From Christensenella sp. UBA5399 (lineage in GTDB: Bacteria > Bacillota > Clostridia > Christensenellales > Christensenellaceae): a stretch of DNA of 13,602 bases. Positions 6,839 through 12,314 of the stretch are shown here, piece by piece; position 1 is the first letter of the stretch, and the number at the start of each line of letters is the position of its first letter. Under the pieces are notes generated by a model, which was not told where the DNA came from, searched no databases, and worked only from the letters and a program-made list of their open reading frames with translations. The stretch is taken from assembly GCA_002407725.1 (NCBI GenBank), contig DHOD01000129.1:4588-18189 (forward strand). Reading direction: 5' to 3'. Made by a program: the position numbers and the translations under genes.

Positions 6839-9184
6839 CTATTTGAAATAGGTGGCTGGCTTGTGGTCTGCCATAAACTGCCGAATATCGTTGATGCTGG
6901 AAGAGGTATGACAGAATGGCAGTGCAGCTGTCACCCGGTCATGGTACGGGGCTCCGTCACGGGCTCGGGAATCCAAAATGGCGCACACGCCGCTGTCGCC
7001 CTCGGTGCGGATGAGCCGACCGAAGCCCTGTTTGAGTTTCACCAGCATGTCGGGCACCAGCGCCTGGTTTTTGTAGGCGAGCATATCAGGATAAAGCGTC
7101 TTTTCGTAATCACCAATGGGATCAGGCACGGAAAAGGGCAGCTTGACGATAATCAGCATGCTCAGCGCGTCACCAGGGATGTCGATCCCTTCCCAAAATG
7201 AGCCAGACGCAAACAGAATGCCGTTGCCGCTGGCCTTGAAGTTGTCCAGCGCAGCGGTATCTCGTTTACCCATGCGGAACATCGGGAAAGGAAGCTTGCG
7301 TCCACGCAGGATGGTAAAGACCTGGCCCATAGCGTTGTAGGATGTGAACAACACGGCGGTGTGCCCGTGAGATGCAAGTACCAGGCGTTCCACCTCATCT
7401 GCCACCGACTGAATATAGCCCTTATCCTGCTGATCTGGAAACGGAACGGAATCACTGATATAGAGCATGACGTTTCTGTGGTAATCGAAGGGTGACGGCT
7501 GGCTGGTTTCGGCGATGAGGGCTTCCCGCATCCGCGATAGCCCAAGGGAGCGTTTCATGCGGGAGAAATCGCCCCCTGCCGACAACGTGCCAGAAGTCAG
7601 GATGACGGGTAGCCCTTGGCTCCAGATGTCCGTATATAGCCGTTCATCCAGGTTCTTTGGGATTGATGCAAGCGTGAAACCATCCTCCGACTGCTCCAGC
7701 CAGTAAACCAAGTCGCGGTGCTTACGCAGGGCCGCGGCGCAGCTTCTCAGGTTTTCCAGTTCCCACACTGCCTGTGCTCTACGCTCCCGATACCGTGCAT
7801 GCACATGGCTGTCGGCCAATGCGGCAATGAGATCGGCGGCAATCCCCGCCATGGTTTTCAGGTGGCGGGTCGCATCAGCATCCAGATTGGCAGGAAGCCG
7901 CTCTGCTTCGTCGTCTTCGACATTAGGTAGATTGTTCTGCAATCGTACAAACAAGCGCTTGCCCTGCTCCTCCAGCTTTTTTGCCAGGCGGTGGATATTC
8001 ACACCACTTAAGGATTTGCCTTCGGTGAAACTGTGGATGGAGGCCGCAAGCTGCGGAAGCTCCGATTCATCCAGCATCACGCCGTACATCTGTCGCGCTG
8101 CATCAAGAAACTTGTGAGCCTCGTCGATAACCACAAGCTGGTAGTGTGGCAGAAGTGGGCGCTTGCCAGAAGCGCGATGAAGAACATCAGCGAGGTAATA
8201 GTTGTGGTTGCAGATCAAAAAATCCACCTCGGGATCGTTGGCCTGCTGCATGTATCGGAGATACCGACAGCTTGCAGCATGGCGGCAGCTGTCGCCACAT
8301 TTTCCGGAGACGCAGACTTTGCGCTTCATAAATGGCGTCAATCCTTCCGCGTCAGCAAGGTCGCAGGATGCACTCGGCGAAACGAGAGGATGAAGAATGC
8401 TTTGGGTTTGTGCATCGGCATCTTTTATAAAGGCATGCAGGCGCCTTTCGCAAAGAAAATGCTCTCGGCCTTTGCGGATAACGCAGGTCAGGGGTGTATT
8501 GATAACTCCGTGCAGCATGAGGATATTTGAAAGTTCAGGGAGATAATCCTGGATGATGGCGCGCTGGAGTGCAATACTGGATGTTGCGATGACTACCGGC
8601 ATGTAGGCAGTCTCGGCATAACTCTGCTGCGGATAGTGGCCGCACAGCCAGAAGTCGTTGAGCCTTCCGCGCTTGGCAAGCACAGCGGCGACTAGGTAGG
8701 CCATGGTCTTGCCGGTGCCAACTTCCGATTCTGCCAGAGAAATAGCGCGGCGAGAGATCGTTTTAAGGATATGCTCTGCCAGTCCAATCTGGTTCTCTCG
8801 AACGGCGTACCCGTGTTGGGGCAGAATGTCTGCGAATATGTGGGTCAAGGTTTCGTCCATCTTTTTGCGTGGCAACTTTTCGCGCGGTGGCCGGTCGATA
8901 GACAAGCGGCCAGCTCCAGCGATGGGAAGTGCCCTGATCTTGGCCGCCGCATCCTGATATTCGCTTTCATCCAGTGGGCGATGCTTGCGGCATAAAATCT
9001 CTTTTCTGCCGCTGGTCAGGTTGACCGCACAGTACACATGGCTCTTGGTTGTCTGCCGCTCCAGCAGTGCACAGCCATAGGCGGTGAATATTGGCTTTCC
9101 GTCCGCAAGAAAGCGTGGCGGTATGTTTGGTGGCATGTCGTATGAAATTTCGCGGGCGTATATATCTGTAGCCGTTACAGGCAT
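6839..9184 (-). CDS. DinG/XPD-family iron-sulfur DNA helicase (781 aa)
   Basis: A superfamily 2 ATP-dependent helicase of the DinG/XPD type, expected to unwind DNA 5'-to-3'. Residues 156-160 are GTGKT (Walker A). An iron-sulfur region follows, with C245 in KGREHFLCERRL and a cysteine group (C291, C296, C300, C306). VIDEAH is at 352-357. The C-terminal half has GSFWEGIDIPGD and the motif VI signature QGFGRLIR at 719-726. About 110 residues precede the helicase core; I do not recognise this extension, which is absent from minimal DinG proteins. ATG at 9184 is supported by GGAGGG with a 6-base spacer. The gene precedes the 69-aa gene and the recombinases in the same direction, so a role in element replication, transfer or strand processing is plausible. 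The leader carries strong competing hairpins. Confidence 0.93.
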   Translation of the reverse strand: MPVTATDIYAREISYDMPPNIPPRFLADGKPIFTAYGCALLERQTTKSHVYCAVNLTSGRKEILCRKHRPLDESEYQDAAAKIRALPIAGAGRLSIDRPPREKLPRKKMDETLTHIFADILPQHGYAVRENQIGLAEHILKTISRRAISLAESEVGTGKTMAYLVAAVLAKRGRLNDFWLCGHYPQQSYAETAYMPVVIATSSIALQRAIIQDYLPELSNILMLHGVINTPLTCVIRKGREHFLCERRLHAFIKDADAQTQSILHPLVSPSASCDLADAEGLTPFMKRKVCVSGKCGDSCRHAASCRYLRYMQQANDPEVDFLICNHNYYLADVLHRASGKRPLLPHYQLVVIDEAHKFLDAARQMYGVMLDESELPQLAASIHSFTEGKSLSGVNIHRLAKKLEEQGKRLFVRLQNNLPNVEDDEAERLPANLDADATRHLKTMAGIAADLIAALADSHVHARYRERRAQAVWELENLRSCAAALRKHRDLVYWLEQSEDGFTLASIPKNLDERLYTDIWSQGLPVILTSGTLSAGGDFSRMKRSLGLSRMREALIAETSQPSPFDYHRNVMLYISDSVPFPDQQDKGYIQSVADEVERLVLASHGHTAVLFTSYNAMGQVFTILRGRKLPFPMFRMGKRDTAALDNFKASGNGILFASGSFWEGIDIPGDALSMLIIVKLPFSVPDPIGDYEKTLYPDMLAYKNQALVPDMLVKLKQGFGRLIRTEGDSGVCAILDSRARDGAPYHDRVTAALPFCHTSSSINDIRQFMADHKPATYFK

Positions 9185-9194
9185 GATGATCCCT

Positions 9195-9271
9195 CCAATC
9201 CGTTAGATTGGCGGCTTGATGGTACGCAGCGATCCGAGAACCGAACCGCTGCGCAGTAGTCAAACCGCCAA
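9195..9271 (-). promoter_or_regulatory. Competing hairpins in the helicase leader
   Basis: A long stem pairs 9208-9214 with 9265-9271 and, after one mismatch, 9216-9219 with 9260-9263. An inner arm pairs CGCAGCG (9225-9231) with CGCTGCG (9247-9253). A second hairpin pairs CCAATC (9195-9200) with GATTGG (9206-9211). The two share 9208-9211, so they cannot form together. In the minus-strand transcript the short hairpin ends inside the GGAGGG ribosome binding site of the helicase, and the long stem would free that site. This geometry fits a translational switch or attenuator; no ligand or regulator is known. Confidence 0.5.
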
Positions 9272-9433
9272 AGTCAAAACATATAGATGATGATTGATTT
9301 TGCGGTGAATACCGTAATAGTTTGTTTCTTGTGACATTCCCGGACGGCGGCGCATGCGCGCTACCCATGAAAGCTCCCCCTGGCCTTTTTCAGTCAGAAC
9401 GATGCTTCCGCCATGTATGACCCCTACTACCAT
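9260..9433 (-). CDS. Possible 57-aa leader-type small protein
   Basis: An ATG-to-TGA frame of 57 residues starts MVVGVIHGGSIVLTEKG and continues with SWVARMRRRPGMSQE, ending LYVLTLAV. The composition looks protein-like, with a basic middle and hydrophobic end, but I recognise no family. The only ribosome binding candidate is a GGGGG run 3 bases before the ATG, and it is inside a 5-bp hairpin (9437-9441 with 9454-9458), so translation may be weak or controlled. The stop codon lies within the 5' arm of the long stem before the helicase gene. It may instead be chance coding in a structured non-coding region. Confidence 0.3.
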   Translation of the reverse strand: MVVGVIHGGSIVLTEKGQGELSWVARMRRRPGMSQETNYYGIHRKINHHLYVLTLAV

Positions 9434-9436
9434 GGC

Positions 9437-9712
9437 CCCCGTATAGTCAGGTTCGGGGAAGTATCATCATCCGCTTGGCGCCTTGTGTCTGCCGGTTTCC
9501 TTCTTTTCCAAGGAGAAAGAGGACCGGGCGCTCGCCCTACCCCTACCGCCATATTACTGTAGCAGGCAGGGGCGGGGTCCTCGCGCGCGGCGTCGGGCGG
9601 TTATGTTACCCGGTGTGTCGCTATGACCGCCTAGCGGGCGGTGTTTGTCAAGGTGCAACGAGGAAGCGATTTTCCTCCTCACTATCCATCCCGAAAAAAG
9701 GCCGGGGTGGAT
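9437..9712. other. GC-rich region of stacked inverted repeats: candidate structured RNA or oriT
   Basis: This gene-free stretch holds several complementary segments. Pairs 9519-9525/9576-9582 (GAGGACC/GGTCCTC) close a fold containing 9526-9529/9534-9537 and 9540-9544/9568-9572 with 9548-9550/9565-9567, which resembles a three-way junction. An alternative hairpin pairs 9492-9496 with 9523-9527. Further hairpins are ACCGCC/GGCGGT (9626-9631/9637-9642), a perfect GAGGAA/TTCCTC (9660-9665/9672-9677) and a 9-bp stem 9684-9692/9704-9712. GGGCGGT occurs twice (9595-9601, 9636-9642), allowing alternative pairing. None of the hairpins ends in a T run on either strand, so they are not simple terminators. 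The strand of any RNA is undetermined; a leader RNA, a small RNA or a transfer origin are all possible. Confidence 0.5.
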
Positions 9713-9731
9713 AAAAGAATATTGAAAAAAA

Positions 9732-10190
9732 TTACTCGTTCATCAGGCGACGAAGCTTTTCAAGGACTTTGTCGCGGCGGTAGATGATGGTGCGGTGGTA
9801 CACACCTATTGTTCGCGCCAGCTCTCGAGCTGAAATGCCTTGAAAGAAAAGCTGGTCGATCAGCTCCCGATCCTCCTCCGAAAGCAAGAGCATTACATCC
9901 ATCATCTGCTCAATCATCAGGTCGTGAATGGCGGCATCCTCTGCTGACTCGACATGCTGGCCTGTCAGATATGAAAGGTGCATGCCGTCTTCCGCCATGC
10001 GGTCCAGAGATAGGAGAAACCTATCTTCGCGCTCGTAGCCATATCGCTCCTTGCGATCTGCCTGCGCATACGCCTGATATACATCTATGGGAACCTCCAC
10101 ATCTACGCCATCTACTATGATGACGTAGCGGAACGTGCCGTCCTCGTTTTGATATTTTCTGTAGTTGCGATCTTTCTGCCAATATTTCAT
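9732..10190 (-). CDS. Sigma-70 region-4-like regulator of the element (152 aa)
   Basis: A small sigma-factor-like protein. Residues 117-140 (QGISARELARTIGVYHRT and on) form a helix-turn-helix like sigma region 4, preceded by the acidic SEEDRELIDQLF helix. The first 60 residues (MKYWQKDRNYRKYQNEDGTF, then RYVIIVDGVDVEVPIDVYQAY) match the style of sigma-like proteins often seen in Firmicute integrative elements. No clear region 2 is visible, so it may act as an activator and not as a full sigma factor. ATG at 10190 is preferred over an ATG at 10259, because GGAGGAAGGA sits just before it and the extra 23 residues look non-coding. Its target is unknown; the leftward helicase-recombinase module is the natural guess. 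Confidence 0.8.
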   Translation of the reverse strand: MKYWQKDRNYRKYQNEDGTFRYVIIVDGVDVEVPIDVYQAYAQADRKERYGYEREDRFLLSLDRMAEDGMHLSYLTGQHVESAEDAAIHDLMIEQMMDVMLLLSEEDRELIDQLFFQGISARELARTIGVYHRTIIYRRDKVLEKLRRLMNE

Positions 10191-10205
10191 AGTCCTTCCT
10201 CCAGT

Positions 10206-10232
10206 CAGTTTTTTGTGATAGTCCAAAAACTG
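10206..10232 (-). promoter_or_regulatory. Leader hairpin before the sigma-like gene
   Basis: CAGTTTTT (10206-10213) and AAAAACTG (10225-10232) form a perfect 8-bp stem with an 11-base loop. It stands just upstream of the GGAGG ribosome binding site of the gene starting at 10190. No T run follows, so control of translation or RNA stability is likelier than termination. Confidence 0.35.
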
Positions 10233-10275
10233 CTGGAGAAGGGCGGTCCACGTGCACATGGGAAGATGGGCATAG

Positions 10276-10311
10276 AAAAAGCTCCTTGCTCAGCCGGGAA
10301 ACAAGAAGCTT
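10276..10311 (-). terminator. Rho-independent terminator (minus), second of two
   Basis: On minus, AAGCTTCTTG (10311-10302) pairs with CAAGGAGCTT (10288-10279) with one bulged or mismatched base, and a TTTTT run follows (10280-10276). It would stop the zinc-ribbon transcript before the sigma-like gene. Confidence 0.7.
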
Positions 10312-10313
10312 TA

Positions 10314-10361
10314 TAAAAGAAAGATGGCCGGAGCAAAGCTTGCTTGCTTCACTCCGGCCAT
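10314..10361 (-). terminator. Rho-independent terminator (minus), first of two
   Basis: A perfect 10-bp stem ATGGCCGGAG/CTCCGGCCAT (10324-10333 and 10352-10361) is followed on minus by CTTTCTTTT (10323-10315). It lies 41 bases after the zinc-ribbon gene stop. Together with the neighbouring hairpin it separates that gene from the sigma-like gene, which must then have its own promoter or depend on read-through. Confidence 0.75.
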
Positions 10362-10402
10362 TTGGTGTCTCATCGCATCAGCGAGAACCCGTTGCTCGGT
10401 AG

Positions 10403-10576
10403 TTATTTACAGCTGGTCGTTCGTTTGATTTTGAAATCCGAGGAACACTCAATGGTGACTATATTGTGGCAACGCGGGCATTTCAGCGCCACATCAATTC
10501 GTTCCTTTGGGATTTTAGATATATCAAAGGCTCTGCCGCCGCACTTTGGGCAGGGAATTCTAGTCATTTTACTCAT
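10403..10576 (-). CDS. Small zinc-ribbon protein (57 aa)
   Basis: A 57-residue protein, MSKMTRIPCPKCGGRAFDIS at the start, with two CxxC knuckles: C9-P-K-C12 and C33-P-R-C36. The pairs are spaced as in rubredoxin-like or com-type zinc ribbons, so it probably binds one zinc ion. C44 and C56 are extra. ATG at 10576 has TGGAGGAG about 8 bases upstream, a strong ribosome binding site, and two minus-strand terminators follow the stop. It shows no membrane segment. Phage and element proteins of this kind can be DNA- or RNA-binding regulators, but the function here is unknown. It follows the ImmA-like gene in the same direction after a 137-base gap. Confidence 0.8.
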   Translation of the reverse strand: MSKMTRIPCPKCGGRAFDISKIPKERIDVALKCPRCHNIVTIECSSDFKIKRTTSCK

Positions 10577-10713
10577 TCTGCAAATCTCCTCCAGTAATCA
10601 TGGTACATATTTCGAGAGCTCCTGAGCTCGCACAATTGTTTTTCGAGAAATAAGCTTATCCGCTTTGTAGCGAAGTGTTTTCTTAAAAAAATGCGACCTG
10701 CTTTTTTTGCCGA

Positions 10714-11424
10714 TTACTCAAGACGATAGCCTGTCTCGTTAAGGCGGATTTCTGCAGATTGCTTAGACACTTTAAAGAAATTTGCCAAGCGATATACAAC
10801 CCATGCATGAAGCGAAGACCATTTTCGCTGTGCAACAGAATTTGTAGAATACTCACCTATAAACTCTTTTACCATTATGTTAAATGGCTCCGGTGGCATA
10901 AGAATACGAGGCGCAATACCTTTTGCTTGCCATTCCATCCAATCCTCATCTGTCCAATTTGCTTTATTCGATTCGTCAGACTCTTCGTATGAACTGCGTA
11001 TGTGAACCGCCTTTGTTGTGTCCACCACGGAAACGGCGATGTGATAATCTCTGTGTTTGTGCCAATGAAATGCTTCGTGGGCAATGGTATTGTTCTTACA
11101 GCCTTCATTGCGTTTTTCTATGGTATCGGGGTCAATAATCATCGTGCCGTACCTCGCCTTAACCATTCTATATGAATCGTCATCCTTATCATAAATTTCT
11201 GCCAGACCGCTCGTGAAGCACATTTGCCCAAGTATGCTGAAATCCTCTGTCAAGCGTTTTTCAACGACTCGCAGCCCCATACAATGACGAGCAACATGGA
11301 GTATTGGGACTGCGATTGGGCGCACCAAAGCCTCTGGATAATACGCTTCCAGAAATTCAACGGCTTCATTATCAAAATCGGCGCGGCTAATGTGCGGAAC
11401 ATTTGATGAAAGTAACACAGACAA
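10714..11424 (-). CDS. ImmA/IrrE-family metallo-endopeptidase (236 aa)
   Basis: A zinc protease of the ImmA/IrrE family. HEAFH at residues 116-120 is the HExxH zinc site, and MEWQAKGIAPRILMP (163-177) matches the family's downstream helix, with E164 as the likely third ligand. In characterised members the protease cleaves an XRE-type repressor and so derepresses a mobile element or stress genes. The XRE gene lies directly upstream, 19 bases away, in the same operon. The start is TTG at 11424, chosen because GGGAGGGA stands 6 bases before it; an upstream ATG at 11496 would overlap the XRE gene and adds 24 unlikely residues. The basic C-terminus (FFKVSKQSAEIRLNETGYRL) resembles the helical region that follows the protease core. 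Whether it cuts its neighbour is inference. Confidence 0.9.
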   Translation of the reverse strand: MSVLLSSNVPHISRADFDNEAVEFLEAYYPEALVRPIAVPILHVARHCMGLRVVEKRLTEDFSILGQMCFTSGLAEIYDKDDDSYRMVKARYGTMIIDPDTIEKRNEGCKNNTIAHEAFHWHKHRDYHIAVSVVDTTKAVHIRSSYEESDESNKANWTDEDWMEWQAKGIAPRILMPPEPFNIMVKEFIGEYSTNSVAQRKWSSLHAWVVYRLANFFKVSKQSAEIRLNETGYRLE

Positions 11425-11443
11425 TATAATCCCTCCCAGCTTG

Positions 11444-11833
11444 CTATTGCTTGTCTTCCTTGCCAATGTCATCGAGTACCTTTTTCCAGAAATCATCGCC
11501 TAGATTTTTCTCGTTTGCTCTGCGCAGGGCTTTCCGTACATGCGGCAATTGCGATGACATTAAATATTCGGGCAAATCGGGTGCTGCAGTATCACGCTCG
11601 CGACCGGCAAGATCGAACATTTCCTCCCTTTCGTCGGATGTGAGATGAAGTACAACTGCAATTTTTTCTAAAACCTGCATTTCAGGCGGGTTGCGTCTGC
11701 CCTTGACAATGTCCGATAGATACGACGCGGTCATACCCATTGCATCAGCGATGTCTTTCAGTTTAATGTCTTCACCTCCAACGCCGCGGCCTTTTCTTTT
11801 GTTGTCGATAAATGCTCCAAATTCCCCTGCCAT
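11444..11833 (-). CDS. XRE-family transcriptional repressor (129 aa)
   Basis: A Cro/CI-type regulator with a helix-turn-helix at about residues 25-47 (LKDIADAMGMTASYLSDIVKG), followed by RRNPPEMQVLEKIAVVLHLT. The C-terminal part is charged and helical and could be the dimerization or protease-sensitive region. ATG at 11833 is chosen because GGAG lies 7 bases upstream; a second ATG at 11839 would be only 1 base from it. It is the first gene of the leftward XRE-ImmA operon. Three copies of a GCYTATARGC-like palindrome overlap or flank its promoter, so autorepression is likely. Its partner downstream is a likely antirepressor protease. It may also control the divergent plus-strand cassette. Confidence 0.9.
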   Translation of the reverse strand: MAGEFGAFIDNKRKGRGVGGEDIKLKDIADAMGMTASYLSDIVKGRRNPPEMQVLEKIAVVLHLTSDEREEMFDLAGRERDTAAPDLPEYLMSSQLPHVRKALRRANEKNLGDDFWKKVLDDIGKEDKQ

Positions 11834-11872
11834 AATCATTCTCCTTTCGGTGGCAGCACATCGCGCCACACA

Positions 11873-11923
11873 GCTTATTAGCAGATTCGCTTATAAGCGT
11901 ATATTATCATGGTGCCTATAGGC
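11873..11923. promoter_or_regulatory. Three-site operator (GCYTATARGC-like palindromes)
   Basis: GCTTATTAGC (11873-11882), CGCTTATAAGCG (11888-11899, a perfect 12-bp palindrome) and GCCTATAGGC (11914-11923, a perfect 10-bp palindrome) share one consensus. Their centres are 16 and 25 bp apart. The last sits between the -35 and -10 of the leftward promoter; the other two lie at and beyond its start site. This is a typical layout for repression by the adjacent XRE protein. Confidence 0.65.
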
Positions 11924-11930
11924 CTGTCAA
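11901..11930 (-). promoter_or_regulatory. Promoter of the XRE-ImmA operon
   Basis: On minus, a perfect TTGACA (11930-11925) and TAATAT (11906-11901) are 18 bases apart, with TGA directly before the -10. The palindrome GCCTATAGGC lies within the spacer, so a bound repressor would block RNA polymerase. Confidence 0.7.
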
Positions 11931-12016
11931 TACCCGATAGCATTTCCGCCAGAAGTTTTTTGAGAAGCGAAATCCTGAATTGTATGGCAATATTCCAGAG
12001 TTCTCATGATATTTTA

Positions 12017-12045
12017 TTGTTTTCTCAGAGAATGCGTGCTATACT
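12017..12045 (+). promoter_or_regulatory. Promoter of the XRE-SNF2 cassette
   Basis: TTGTTT (12017-12022) and TATACT (12040-12045) are 17 bases apart with an extended -10 TGC. The odd palindrome TTCTCAGAGAA (12022-12032) lies in the spacer, and TTCTCA recurs at 12001-12006, 21 bp upstream, suggesting an operator for the small regulator it drives. Confidence 0.6.
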
Positions 12046-12094
12046 TAACAAATCGACTGAGACTCTTAAGAAATCTCGAAAAGTGAGGTTCAAT

Positions 12095-12301
12095 ATGGCT
12101 ATAAGCTACAAAAAGTTATGGAAGCTACTGATTGACCGTGACCTGAAAAAGAAGGATTTACCTTCATTGGCCGGCATTAGCTCTGCGTCAGTTACAAAAT
12201 TGGGCAAGAACGAAAACGTAAATACAGACATCCTCGAAAAAATATGCCGCGCGCTAGACTGCGATATCGCAGATATTATGGAGATGACTGAGGACAAATA
12301 A
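12095..12301 (+). CDS. Small XRE/Cro-type regulator (68 aa)
   Basis: A 68-residue single-domain DNA-binding protein. KKKDLPSLAGISSASVTKLG (residues 18-37) is the helix-turn-helix, and LEKICRALDCDIADIMEM is the usual last helix of this YozG-like family. It resembles controller-type regulators that set the expression of restriction or defence genes. ATG at 12095 is chosen because GTGAGG lies just upstream; an ATG further upstream at 11909 would include the promoter. The stop codon overlaps the AAGGAG ribosome binding site of the SNF2 gene, which begins 13 bases later, so the two genes are co-transcribed and probably translationally coupled. It likely autoregulates through the palindrome in its promoter. 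Confidence 0.88.
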   Translation: MAISYKKLWKLLIDRDLKKKDLPSLAGISSASVTKLGKNENVNTDILEKICRALDCDIADIMEMTEDK

Positions 12302-12314
12302 AGGAGCTTTCGCT

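Noticed and set aside
8967..9368. 133-codon minus-strand frame overlapping the helicase start
   Set aside because: It overlaps the helicase N-terminus in another frame and lacks a ribosome binding site; the GGAGGG signal fits only the helicase ATG.
9646..9651. Perfect TTGACA on minus as a promoter for the helicase operon
   Set aside because: No acceptable -10 hexamer lies 16-19 bases downstream, where the sequence is GC-rich and folded.
9475..9714. 79-codon plus-strand frame, rich in Arg and Gly
   Set aside because: The frame runs through the stacked hairpins, its composition follows GC-rich structure, and no ribosome binding site is seen. A structured non-coding region explains it better, though a real small protein is not excluded.
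10683..10710. A7 and T7 runs around GC bases after the ImmA-like gene, a possible terminator
   Set aside because: The stem would be A-T only with a 10-base loop, too weak to count as an intrinsic terminator; read-through to the zinc-ribbon gene is possible.
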